Below are positions 38,801 through 51,500 of a stretch of 64,000 nt of DNA, one piece after another (the stretch's first letter is position 1; each line of letters opens with the position of its first letter). Below the pieces are notes generated by a model. The model was not told where the DNA came from. It ran no database searches and saw only the letters and a program-made list of their open reading frames with translations. The position numbers and the translations under genes were made by a program. This DNA comes from Phytoseiulus persimilis (taxonomy: Eukaryota; Arthropoda; Arachnida; Mesostigmata; Phytoseiidae): positions 28,768,001 through 28,832,000 of the forward strand of contig CM075101.1 of the NCBI GenBank assembly GCA_037576195.1. Direction: 5' to 3'.

Positions 38801-41800
38801 GATGTCTTCGCCGCTGTACGGCCTCTCGACGCCCTGTCTCAGTCTCCAGCGTTTCCCTAAGAGCTGAGATTCGTTGCAGACATCTCCTCGAGGAGTGAGC
38901 CAGCTCCATTGTTGAAGCCTGGCCTTCCTCGTAGCTCTCCAGATCGCCCGCTCTCCATATTTCTCTCTACCGTGTTCGGTCGGCGGCTCTCGTCCTCGTA
39001 GCGAATCTCGTCGAATAGCATCTAATGAAGCAACGAGGCGACTGAGATTAGATACACTTTGCTTCGGCCTTCTGCTGCTGAAAATAGCGAGCAAATGTTT
39101 ATCGAGCTGTTCCGGAACACCTCAGATCCCGCTCGAAGTTCTGACCAGGTCCAAAAGTTCTAGCATACAGGTTTTGTTCTCTGGTCCACAAATTTTTGAC
39201 CCCGCCCGGGCCTCTGGCTATAGGGGTAGCAGACCTGATCGATAGCAGAACTGGGAAGTTTTCGATTCGCCGCGAAAACTCGAGAATTCCAAAGGTTCCT
39301 TATAACCACTCATAGACATCGAATCGAATGCGAAGAATTGAAGTTTGACCTCTGAACTTTCGGAACACGCTCCATCAACGTTAGACTGTTCCATCAGTAG
39401 ATTCCGGGATCAGAGTTTCCATCATCCTCTTTTGGGTTGCAACCTTGCAACGCTCATACTCATTTCTCGTCATGGGTGAATGGAACGAAAAACAGCAAGC
39501 ATGCGAACGGACGAGTTAGAGGAGGCATGGTGTGTGCCGCACGAACGAGTTTCTTCCCTTGGCAGCATTTCCGTTATCGGCCAAATCAATTCCTGTACTC
39601 TGAGGTTACATTATGTACTTACCCTGCTTCCGCGGGTGCATAGTAGCCACCGCCGCCGTTGGCTCCCCCTCGTCCTCTAAGACCCTCTCTCAGCCTCGAA
39701 CCACCAAGGCCTCAACTCACTGCAATGCGAATGAATGCGAACCTGCCGTGAGTGGACAGTGTCGATAAATATTAATATAGGAGTAGGTAGAACGGGTGGA
39801 CTGGCCGGCTGGTTGGTTGGCTGGCCGTCTGACTGACCGGCCGGTCGGGGGAACGGTAGCATTGGCAAGCAGTAGCTCAAGCGAGGTGTATAATCATGGT
39901 TGCCATGACCACAGTGAGAATACAATCGTAATTGAGATGTGACAGCCCTGATCGGATGGTGTGTCCAGAACTACAAACTACTTGGATGATGACATTCTGG
40001 TTCAAGGGTCGAAACGTATGGAACTCTATCAGGGCACTCGATGGCTCACCCAGATATTCTCGCCGCTATCCGTCCACGGGGCTGCACGTCCCGTAGACGG
40101 GGGAAACGACGTGAATCGAACTGAGAATACCCTCCGGAGCTTCCGGGCAAGATGCCATTGACCTTACAGCAGACTTCGACAGGAAAGAGAAAGTTGTTCG
40201 GTTTCTATCGAAGGAATTCTCGGAGTCATCCCGGAATCGTTGAGACGAATCCACTCCGCAGACAGTGTCTGATTATCTACTCAAAATCGACACCGGTGCC
40301 GCAAGGGTTTTTCAGCGGGTCGTCAGACGAGGAAATTTATCTGCCTTTCGATCGACTGGGCACGTTTATCTCTTGGGTCAATCTGATGTCGTTGTTTTCT
40401 GTTTCATGTTATGCAAATGTACATTGGCTGACAGCTAAGTTGTTCTGTGTTGGTTCGCATACCGCTGATCGGAGTCTGTCGTGATCTTCAGAGGACATTG
40501 AGTCATCGTCTGCTGCGTCTCAGAGTTTTTTCAACGGCAAAAAGTCCACAGACGAATACTGTGACTCTTTGGCTGAGTCTTTCTCTCCCTCCACGCCGCG
40601 CGGCTCACCGACAGGCTGTTGGAACAATCTGTTTGTACAACGGACTGCTCGAAAAGGAAATGATCTTATCTAACTACGGAAGCAATCCACAGGATCGCCC
40701 TGAACCAAGCGCTTCCGACTCACTTCGGATTCAGACAGACATGAACACAATCCTCGCTGGCAACGGAACCTAACGGACATCATATTCCACCGAAACATGG
40801 TGACGCTCGATATGGAGGCGTCCGTGAGTTCCCCTGTCTTGAACCGGAGGATCTTGTCGCACGCAGAGTTATCGAATACTTTGGGTCGACTAAAGATGGG
40901 ATGTGGTTGGAGACTGATCCCTGTCGACACCTCTTGCCCCCTCCCCCCCCCCGCCTCCTCTCGCGTCACAATGGGAGCAAAAAGAGGACCCCTGCAAGGC
41001 GAGAGGAAGGAGATGCATCATCTGCCTGCTATTTCGGCGCACGGACGAACTCAACACCTACACCCCCGAAACGGAAGCCGGCCTCGATAAAAATCCCCAA
41101 AATCACTTCCTCTCACTTCCCCGAACAATTTCTCCATTCGTTGGTGCTTGTGGTGTGGAAAATATTTGTCGCCCGACTTCTGATGACTGAGTTTCCTTGT
41201 TTCCTGTGCTTCTCCAACAACGGCTCGGTGAAGATACATGACTGCAGCCACGTCGGCCGACCGGCAGCAACACTCCATTCCATGCTGGCGTTGCCCGATC
41301 CATCTATTAATAAAATTGACATCCAAGCACTTTGGCTGAATTGGTGGCTCCATGTCGGAGGCGGACGGTCTTGACAAGAGATTGTTCGGTCCTCCCACTC
41401 GATCGAGAAGGATCGCTCCCTCCCGAAACTGAAAGGAAAGGGTATGGCCTCCCCTGTCATGCTGGAGTTTTCAACCTCAGAATCATCTCTCTTCGACAGC
41501 ACCGTTTCGAACGGAAGCACGCGGAACCTACTAAACGAATCGCGACCGATGCGGCCACTAAGGAGCAGCTGAAAATGAACTGCGGAATGAACGGACGTTG
41601 TCTAAATGGATGACCATCACTTCCATGAGGTCGCGCGTGTACCGGAGCCCGATCAGCAAGATCTCTCACGAGGCTAGCTCGCCCCTCTTCAGCTGTCCCG
41701 TCTAGCGACGTCGCCATAGTGCTCGCTGACGCCTGTGTTGCAATTGGTCAGTCAGTCCGTCAGTCGGCTCTCGAGTTTCGAAAATCGATCACGAGAATCT

Positions 41801-44800
41801 CCTCGTTGTGATTCGTTAACTTCCATATTCATCCTCGGGCACACTTTTCGGGGTAATCTTGGTCATGCTGAAGTTATTCCTGGAGATCTGCCGTCCGAAT
41901 AGCGTCGCTGTAGCTCCGAATGGCATAGGTGTTTCCGGTATCGCATCCGAGATGAATAATATTAATATTGTTGTATCGGAAACCAATGCAGAGTTGGGCT
42001 CTCAGAGGAAGGAACTGAGCAATTCTTTGCTTAATTTTGCTGAGCAAACTCTTCCTGCCGAGTTGGATACTACTGCTCTTTCTTCCTTTGGCTTTCCTCT
42101 CAGGCTCGCCCTGAGAGGTGTCTTCCTTCTAGTCGTGCACCAATAGCTCTTCTCTGTCTTTCTCTCGCTCGCAATCGACAAACCTCAAACGACTTCCGCA
42201 CTCGGAGAGGAAGAGAGATGACACCGTTACGTTGCTCTTACTACCCCACCGTGCTCTTCTCTGTCCGACTTTTTGCCTCCCTCGCCGCAACCCACGGGAA
42301 GCTGTATCTGAGCGTAGCGAGGCTCTTGATTCAACAGTCGGCAACGGAATGCGGATCCTCATTTCCAGAAAGAGAACGCCGCGAGTGGAAAATTTCAGTG
42401 GAAACATCTGTCATCGAACTATTCCGGTTCCCCGGAGCTCGCAGAGATAACTTCTCACAATTTCTACAGCGCTGTCATTATAGGGGACTCGCACACTCAA
42501 TCACTCGAATGCTCGCGTCTGAAGTCACTCCACAAACTGTGTTCTTCCCAGAGTTCGAACACGATCCACATGGTCCATCGATTACCATCAAACGAGCGAT
42601 CCGTTCGAATTTATCTCGCGTGTCCCTCAAGCTCTGGTGAAGATGGGTTAGCTTCATGCAAATCCAGAGTCGACTGGATTCAATGGAATTGGGTAACTGT
42701 TCACCATGAAGTTTAGACATTGCGGTGATGTTCCGTTTCAGAGTCGGACGCTTGCTGATGTTGCATGCTGTGCAATATGAACGCAGGTGATTCGTGTCAG
42801 CATTAAAACTAGATGCCATGGGCCCAACTCGGAATCAGACATTCCGAGTCAGTGTCTATTGTCCGTTACGCCTGCATTATTAGCTCAGCGTTGACAAAGC
42901 GGGGCCCCAACAGCGCCGCCATTGACAACGGTAATCCTATTTGTCGGCGTGGTAAACAGTTTGCTTTGAGTTTTCGACGGACTTGTTTCGACTCGGAATA
43001 GTCAGCCAGGTAGTCAGCTCATTCGAGTGCAAGCCGGTCGGAGGCAAACGGAGGGACCCTCGCCATCAGAGATAAAGGCGAATGATGGAGCTCTCTGTGG
43101 AATATGTATCCGGATTCTGACATTCATCATTCGTTCCGTTCCTCAGAAGTTACTTTGACGCTGTAGAATTGGCCGAGTCGCTATCTGACTGCAGATCGTA
43201 TTGTGGGAGTCAAGCTCGCTGCGCGGACCGCGGTTTTCGCGGTTGGTTCGTAACCATTGAGTATAAATTATGATGCTCGCTCCATTTGGAGAAACTTGTT
43301 AGAGCTCAGGAGGAGTCGGTGAATCGCTGCTCCTCCCTCACATTCCCTCCATTAGAGGAACATGAATGCACGGCAGGACTTGAATTGAACGTCTACGCTC
43401 GCTTTGAATGCGAGTGAAGTGAACTTATTATTCCGAAAAACTTTAGCATGCCTGCCCTCCCTCGTTTCATACCTCCGACAGAATTTCCACTCGAAGGAAC
43501 TCCAACATTTGCAAAAATCGTCTCCCTCAACTCCGTTGCTCGCTGTCAGCTAAGCGGCGGAGGCGTTCCGATGAGGATGGCACGACCAGGTCGACGATCG
43601 TGCGTCCGGAGTTTGCACGCAGAAGCCGATGAGTTTCTTTGCTTCGTCCATGGTGGTCGTCTCTCGAACAGATCTCATTTTGATTCGAACGAGGCCAATA
43701 TCGTCTCACGTCCCACGGAGCCATAGCTATTCGTATTACAGGCTCGACAAGAGCTGATCAGAGTTACAAGCCCGTCCCAGCTCACATGATTTTGTGCGAG
43801 CCTCGTGCGAGATTCAGAGAGACTACGTTGGAGCTCGGAAATTCCTCGGGAACATCATGATTTGCCGCACTTGCAAATCAAACGGACGGCGATCTTGTCG
43901 AACTCCACATCTTGCACGAGAATTCAGTTCGGCACGAAGCCCAGCGAGCCTTAGTGCGAACCGTGGCACCCCTCCTAAGCTCTGCGTAATGAGGAAAAGT
44001 TTTCGAACAAAAGAGTGCTTCGTTAAGCGCTAAACAGGAGAACGACGACTCTATGCGAGATCTCAAATGACGGGATTCGCTCGCCCTTCAAGTTTTTCTT
44101 CTTCTTTTTTTCATTTCGCTTTCCGTCGCTTTGCCCGCTTTCTTCTTCTCGCATTTGCCGTTTCCCTTGTTCCACTTCAAGAGGTTCGCCGCAATTCATT
44201 TAGGTTTCGCGGAGGAAGCGAGAGAATCGTCGCTGCTCGCTCCGCTTAACATAATGTTTGGGGCAAAGGATTTTCACCATCAACACGACGGCTGCTCCTT
44301 GTGAGAGCGCGAACTAAGCCAGCAGCAACAACGCAAGCCCGTGCCTGCATTCATCAGCTATAGCATCGGAATGATCATAATAATAATCATAATGATGATT
44401 ATACCGGATAAGCACGACCGCGGTTTGTCCAACGAGAATACGCGAGTTTTCGGGATGAAGATGCCCTTCTCCAGAAAATCCCGGAGCCACCACGCATCGG
44501 CGGCTCTGGTGCACGGAGCAGGTTCAGCGCCTGAGACCAGTTTCGTGGGGGGCGCGGACGATTCCAGAAGTTCTGATTCGCAAGATAAGAATGTCGGAGT
44601 GGCCAAGCCCTTGGCTTCGCGTTCAGGCGCCGAACCTGTGTCGACGGTTTTTCGAAGGAATGGATGGTCATGAATACGACTCTCGGGAGGGGAGCAGGAT
44701 AGGTAGGGATCGAACTCGCCCGTGACGCTCTGACCTCTCGCCGCAAAGATCGTCAAGGTGGCTGAAGGATGTCATTGAAAGTTCATCCTGCGTCGTCCCA

Positions 44801-45167
44801 GAGGAAATTCGAACATGGATGAACTGTGAGAGATCTTGGAAGGCATCAGTTACGTTGGAACGGTAGTCGGGACCAGCGCGTCGGCTCATTGGAAAAAGTA
44901 CCCTCCTGCGTCATCGAAAGCAGGGAGTTTCATCGAAGAGCGGATACATCGTCACCCGCACGCAAAACTGCTTCGTGATTCCACGAAGGCCATGCCCCCC
45001 CCCCCCAAAACTCTTCAATAATATTGGGAAGGGTGGATTATATTCTACTTTAATGGACGAAAAAGTTCCACAAAGATTCAGTCTTATCAGGAAAGTCTCA
45101 CAGGTTTTAAAACCATGTTGATTGCGTCATGAAAATCTCGAGACGATGATCATCATCACATCCTTGG
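35838..45167. other. Gene-poor stretch with scattered weak ORFs
   Basis: Longest frames are minus-strand 36312-36803 (163 codons, Pro/Arg/Ser-rich, ending near a GTAAGC donor-like site), minus-strand 38453-39094 (213 codons, TTG start) and plus-strand 41865-42146 (93 codons, ATG start). None shows a recognised domain. A short CT/GG low-complexity patch (GGCTGGTTGGTTGGCTGG) lies near 39800. An AT-repeat-like patch of ATAATAATCATAATGATG occurs near 44370-44400, and a run of about 14 C near 44996-45007. Confidence 0.4.
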
Positions 45168-45207
45168 CCCCTCCCCCCCCCCAAAAAAAAAGCTGGGTAC
45201 GCCCCTG
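45168..45207. mobile_element. Probable DNA-transposon or MITE end
   Basis: The minus strand reads CAGGGGCGTACCCAG at 45207-45193, then a T-run and a G-run. This CAGGGGCGTA-plus-homopolymer layout is a common terminal sequence of arthropod DNA transposons and MITEs. A comparable C-run occurs about 170 bp away at 44996-45007, but I could not find a clear inverted partner or target-site duplication. It is probably one end of a decayed, non-autonomous element. Confidence 0.4.
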
Positions 45208-45895
45208 CAAGCAACACTTGGCATGGGAAGATGATGAGTGAAGTTCAATTGCCGCTCAAGCTCTCGATCCTCGATTGATTTTCACGCCGAGCGTTTTCTA
45301 CTCCCGAATGCCGTAGTAGAACCCCCCTGCCAATTCGTGGAGCGTCGGTACGAGGCAACGCAGACTCCGGGAAAAAGAGAATACCTTCACGCCTTCGGGA
45401 AGCGTGACGTAAAAGTTGTCGGACACCATCTCGCAAGTTTCCGACGTGAACTCGCAGAAAATGCCAGAATCCTTGGCGTTCTGTAGTCCACGATGGTATC
45501 GGGAAGCGAGTCAATAATATTACCGTGTTACGAGCTGTATTTGCCCTCTCCAATCAATATCGGGCCATGCTAGTACTCGTCAGTCATGGAAAGACTTCAT
45601 TCCGGTGTTGGGATCACGTTAAGATGCTTTTTCCCTCCGCTGTGATCGAATCTGGCATTCGAACGCAGGGTAAACATATTCATTTCCTTGCATTCCACAG
45701 ATTCGACGAGCTCTCTTGGTCGACCGCACTTTCAGACGGCTGGATTCTCAGCTCTAGTTATCGATCGACAAACGATGCAATCATCCAGCTGCTCGCATGC
45801 GTATCAGGACATCAAGCGAAATCAAAGTCCCCAAGCTCACCGGCCTCAGAATTTCGCACAGAGGTCTTGCCCCTATCGCCAACCCTAGGACGAGT

Positions 45896-46252
45896 TCAGA
45901 AATCCCACAGCAAAGCTCTCATCTTCGTTTGAGCTCGTGCCCGAATTACGGTCAAGCTTGAAATCTTTCCTTGCTTCATTTTGTCTTGAGAACGGCCGGG
46001 ATGCCCGGCATGACTTGATCGTTCGACAAAAGCTTTCCGACAGTTTTGTGACTCGTTTTTTGACATCTCGGGCGTCGTGAGCTGGATATCAAGAACTCTT
46101 TTCTCTCGCGATTCTTCTCGCCGTTTTATTTCGTTCGAGAGGTCAAGCAAGCGCAGTCGAACGATTTCCTCGTTCCTTTTCGATCGTCTGACACGAAATG
46201 AAGGCACACTCGCTAAGTCATTTGGCGAGTTCTCAAAGTCTGAGTGAGCCAT
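45896..46252 (-). CDS. Uncharacterised basic protein or exon, 118 aa
   Basis: A minus-strand ATG ORF with even, protein-like codon use. Residues about 24-50 (RSKRNEEIVRLRLLDLSNEI and onward) look like a charged amphipathic helix, possibly coiled coil; the rest is Lys/Arg/Ser-rich. An upstream minus-strand frame (46470-46284, ATG start) could join by a phase-1 junction to the base 46239. The implied 44-bp intron is shorter than every other intron here, so I do not assert the join. No family recognised. Confidence 0.35.
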   Translation of the reverse strand: MAHSDFENSPNDLASVPSFRVRRSKRNEEIVRLRLLDLSNEIKRREESREKRVLDIQLTTPEMSKNESQNCRKAFVERSSHAGHPGRSQDKMKQGKISSLTVIRARAQTKMRALLWDF

Positions 46253-47912
46253 CCGTCGAAGTCGTCTGTTTGTGGGCTACCACCAATTCGAGCTTTTCCA
46301 CACTTTTTCTTCCGAAGATCAAGCCGCGATCGGCGCAGCTCGTTGGCGAGTAATGTAAGAGACGAGAATGGTGAAACACTTGATCTGACGGGCCATTTTA
46401 CGCCTCTTGTCGACGTGAAGTTCTCGTCGATCCCATGAGAATCGTCTGAACCGACAGAGTCCGCGGCCATACATATAAATAGTAAACCGTGTAGGAAAAG
46501 GCGGTTCGGCGATTGATTCACTGGTTCACAACGATTCTGTACCAACGACCGAAAGAGAAGTCAGCCCTATAATATCTATCTCTCCGCTTGGTGGTTTCTT
46601 CTCCATACAGCTTGGGGCGGTCCCTGGTTCGACTGAAGGAATCGAGCACATGGAAGAGCGTCGGCTCCAGCGCGACATAAAATATTCGCTTACGTGAGGG
46701 GTTCTTCGTGTGAAACTTCAGTTGTTGTCGCTTTCCTGAAGCTCCGATCCTTTGGGGACTCTATGGCTTGGAGTATTCCCCCGACACCACAAGATTCGGC
46801 TCAAGCACCCGAAATCGATCTCAAAACCGGTTCTATTTAGCTCCAAATTGATTTCACTCTCGTTTCGAGCGACATTTAGCTCTTTTTTGCCTGTCGAGGT
46901 GACAGAAGGCAGACAGAATATTGTAACTCAAGTACAAAGCAAATATCCGTCGACAAACTGAACCTTTCGGGATCAGCCGGAGGCTAAACTTCCAACGGGT
47001 CCTAGGGGGTCAGGAGGCGCATTTATTGAGGAGAACGGAACCTACAAAAGGCGGGGAGATCGGATCATACTGATGTGCCTCAAAAGGTTGCAGGACTATA
47101 GCTCGAAGGACTCAAAGGAAACCGAGAGCAAGCCTTTCTCGTTCCGGCGCGTTCCTGTCCCCTCCTGACTTTGTCACCGTCCGAACATCGTTCCTGAATA
47201 CGGCTCTCAGTCGAAAACGGTTCCCTCTCTGCCTTGAGAGGAAATGCGCTTCAATTCACTTGGAAATCGGGGCAATGTCGAGACTTCGAGGCTGCTATGC
47301 CAGTCTTTCTTCGCTGCCTTCAGGTAGTCTGAGGTATGTCTCCAAACCTCTGAAGATATACCTGTAACGATACGTATTGATGTGAGCGGAAAACCGTTTT
47401 CATCTCGACAATACGAAGACTATCTAGACTCTATCTCAGCGGTTCCAATCTTGATTAGAATCTCGATCTATATTTTGAATACCACATTCAATTTCGGAAA
47501 AGAGGCGGCGTCTGCTGTCAATGCTCAGACGAGAAACAGCATCTAAAAATTTGAGTGGTAATGAGAAGCAAGGAGTAACACATGGGGCGACGGGCGATTT
47601 TTGTGACTGGTTCGTGATCGCTCTCTTCCCGTGTTGTAATATGCATGAGGAAGTTTGCGAGAGATACAGAGGATTCTCTGTATGGACATAGCTGGTTCGT
47701 TTCGTGGCTGAACCTCAGATGATGGCTTGCTCTGCGATGTCACGCCTGATCGCTTGCTGCTTCGGTCGTATGAGAGTTTTATATATTTTTCTTGCTTTCC
47801 GTCCTCCTCTCCTCTCGAGCACAATCTCACGCTTGGACAACTTGGGTGGCTGACGCTCTTCATATAGTGATACAATATATATTACGTACCCAAATTATAT
47901 TTCTCGTGGGGC

Positions 47913-48546
47913 ATGCTGCAACCGCTCCCTGCCGCATGCATCAGGAAGCTCATCACCATGAAAGATCACCAGCACAGGAAGGAACTCGCACAGTGGAAAA
48001 ATCTCTCGGGCTCGGTCGAGACGAATTTGAATACTTCCGACCGCTGTCGTTCGTTGGGATTCACAGCCGAAAAATCGACGACTGGAGGAATAGAAAGATT
48101 TCAGAGAAGATCCCTGCAACACGGAGGTTTCGTGGGAGTGGAACCCGGTGGCAAAGCCGTCTCCACACCGATAATCGGAGTTTTGAGGAAAATTAATCTC
48201 TTCACGGGGGAACGGACTGCAGCGTGAGAACGCTCCCGTTTCCTGCGATTCGTTTTGGACTACTCGAGTCGGCTTGAGTTGGAACGATCATGTTGGGAAA
48301 CCCAATATTTTAATGAGGCCGGGAGATACTTTTCCGAATGAAATTAGTATCGATTCAGGAACGCAAGTGAGTGGCGAGGCGGAATCAACCTTGAAGGCTC
48401 GGAAGCTTCATGATTACGAATTCGAGATCCGGTTCTTGATTTGGAGCTATTTTATTGACGCTGCCCTCCGTCCGGATCAAAAAAATGAGCGCGATCTGGA
48501 ATCTTTCTTCCCGGCGGTGCTTCTTATGAAAGAAGTCAAATTATAA
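47913..48546 (+). CDS. Weak candidate: two consecutive uncharacterised ORFs
   Basis: An ATG ORF at 47913-48227 (contains KAVSTPIIGVLRKINLFTGE) ends close to a GTGAGA donor-like site at about 48221. A second frame, 48274-48546, contains HDYEFEIRFLIWSYFIDAAL and ends in a stop. Both have protein-like composition and could be exons of one small gene, but I found no well-supported acceptor and no family match. Confidence 0.22.
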
Positions 48547-51500
48547 AGGTGGCAGCTCGAGTTCCGGGCTCTCGCACCAAAGGTGATCTGATTCTTCCAT
48601 TACTAGGAAACTGCCAGGATCCACTGTTCCTTGGAATAACAGTGGATGAATAATGAGCAGGATCAGGGATGAAAACTCCTACATGAATCCTGATTCGACT
48701 GAAGGACCAGAATCCGTTCGGCGGTTGGACTGGGCAAGCGACGAAAGCAACCTCGGAGATTGATGGAAAGCTCCGAGCTGTGTCTGATGGGGGGTGAGTT
48801 TGGAGAAGACCTTGGAGCCGACTCGTGTGGGACTCGAGAATCTGTCAGAGTGATTGAAGTTGCGCCGATCGATGTGTCCCGTTTCGACCTAATTAAGTAT
48901 GCGAAGAAATAATAAGGATGGTGAGAGTCTTGAATATTTCGAGGCAAACATTCTGACACATTGTCTGGAATCTGTCAATCTCACTTATTGAAGGGATTCC
49001 AGACCGACTCCGAGGAGAAATGACGTCAATTCAGCAGGTAAGAAGCGTGGACGAGGAAAAGCATTCGCGATCCCAGGAAGCTTCCGAGCCAACTCGGAAA
49101 CTTGGGGAAACGCTCCGGGCCCTCGCTGGAGCCAGGTCAGAACATCAACTCAGGGGCAGAACAAAATCACAGTTGTGTCGCAAGTTCGGCGCTGCGGCAC
49201 TGGTAATGCTCCTCCCAGACCGGTTCACATTTGAACTGAGACGAGCAATCAACGATGATCATAAAGATTGCCTGCTTATCTATCATTAACGTTAAGCTTT
49301 TGGCACACGTAGAACCGCTGATTGTTGGTCCGTATCCGCATCCCTTCGGTTGTCGCCGGGTCGGTCGTTCGCGCGGGTTGCTTGGCACTATCGATGAATC
49401 TATTTATTACCCGTCCGTCCATCGATGATAGGAATCCACAAGTAATTCTCATCTTTGGAACTAAATCACGGGCATTATTCTACCGTTGAGGAGTTGATGC
49501 GGCCGGAGCATCCGGATTCTCGACTTCCAAGCATTGTCGAACGGCAAGCCTAAAACTCTGGCGAACCTAAGAAGGCGCCTTCCATTCGGCTCCTCTCGGC
49601 TCGATTTCTTCTCTCTATTCGTGTATCCCCATGTGGGAGCTCTTGAACGGAAGTGCAGCGAGACCAAGGATTGAAAAAATTGCGACATATCCTTTGATGG
49701 CATTTTCCAGGACGGCCTCCCGTCGGCCTCTGGAACATGGCATTAAATGCTCATCGGGTTGTATGTTGCCGCCGTTTTCCGTCAGACGAGGAACACACCA
49801 ACGAAACGACCGAGCGAGGATTCAATCAGGCAGCCGACGAGAGAGAAGAACTCTGGCGGTCATGGAAAGTTCGCCGTTCCATTGACGTCCAGTGTTGACG
49901 ATTGTTGTCGCCATCATCTCCGCGATCATGGAGCGTTCCAGTTCTACAGCTTAGTTATTTCCTCTGAAACTTTCGCCCATCTATCTGTCTGTGTGCCGAT
50001 GGCGTCTGGGACGCGTGGCGGAGCATCTTCATTTCGTGCGTTGCGGTTGACACACGCTCGCCGTCTTGCTTGCTCGCTGACCAGTGTGCTGATCATTGGA
50101 TGTCACATGGCGAGCTCCCTACGACAGGAGTCACCGGCGAAGTCGACCGGGCAATCACACGTGAAAGCAAATTTCAGCCAAGCGTCGACCAAGACAACGA
50201 ACCGCGCGCTCTGTGACCACCCCTGCAGGAAGCCGGTCTTCGTGCCACAAGAGACGGTATAGGAGCTAGACGCGACGTTTCGAACAACTGGTGTTCTGCC
50301 TGTGCGGACTGAGCAGTGCACGCTATCAGGTGATCCTCCGGCGGAGGGACACCGGACACTGACAACGGCAGTCCAAGCCCGGCAGTAGCTTCGGCCCAGA
50401 TAGTCGACTCGATCGTTGACTGGCTCAAAAGCGTACGGAACGTAGATTCTTATGGTATTTGCTTTATTCTGAGGAAAAAAAAGAAAAGCGAACGTCATGG
50501 ATCTCGGGCCGTTTTTCCGTCCACTTTGAAGGGAATCGGAACCTGTCAAGGCATCACGACATTTTCCAACGAAAGCAGGCTCCGAACATCCAAACATGCC
50601 AGGCCTGATCGCCCGTCGTTCGGTAAATTCCCACATTGAAAGAAAACTCATCACTAGAGTTTGGAGGCTTGGATTTCCGGACTTGAGTGCATCAGTGAAT
50701 CCGGATGAATGTGTCGAAACATTCTTGAATAATGTTCGAACGTTCTAATTCCTAACGATTGTTCGGATAGTGCCTCGACTTCCAGGCTCGACTCGTCAGC
50801 CGTGGTGTCGCCCACTTCGAAGTCTGCCGGCCAACCAATCCTTCTGCCCGTTCTGATGCGCAAAGCCCCAGATTACCAGGCAATCAGGGACTTTCGATTG
50901 AAAGTCAATGAGCATCGAAGTGGTTTCTCTTGTCTCGGGTGCTAACAAGCTGCTTTGATATGAGCACGAAATCGGCGCGAGAAGAATGAGGTGCCGCTGC
51001 TGCTGATGAGGACGACGATGAAAACGAGAAAAAAGAACAACGGACTTGTCGTCGTCGTTGTTGATCAAGCCACTCGAGGTATTCGGCCAGGTGTAAATGG
51101 AGTGCCGATTGGACGGATAGGCAGGCAGACAAGCAGGCGGACCGGCCGACGACGGCGGTGTTTGGAATTCGTTCATTTCTCTCGAGTGAACAGCGCTCGC
51201 CTATTTAGGCAACGACATCGATTCTATGGATGAATAGCTTTGACTTGAAGCGCCGGAGAGAAGCCACGGACTTTTTTTTAACAGCGGCCGACGCCAATGA
51301 GAAATGGGCTGACGCTGTTCTTCTTCTTTCTGCCGCCGCATCATGAGCAAGACCGGCAGCGGCGGCCACGACGAGGGACAAGAACGCCAAAATCGATTCC
51401 TGCCACTCGACCATTCGGCTTAGATTTGTCTGCTTGAGATGCAGATCACCTGTTCCCTCTTGGATTTGAATAGCTCCACTCAATGCGTCACTCGCTCCAT

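Noticed and set aside
38453..39094. 213-codon minus-strand ORF
   Set aside because: Begins with TTG, composition is dominated by Arg and Ser, there are no conserved motifs, and other frames in the same interval are equally open.
46240..46283. Possible 44-bp phase-1 intron joining two minus-strand frames
   Set aside because: Every other intron in the window is 76 bp or longer, so such a short intron is unlikely without transcript evidence.
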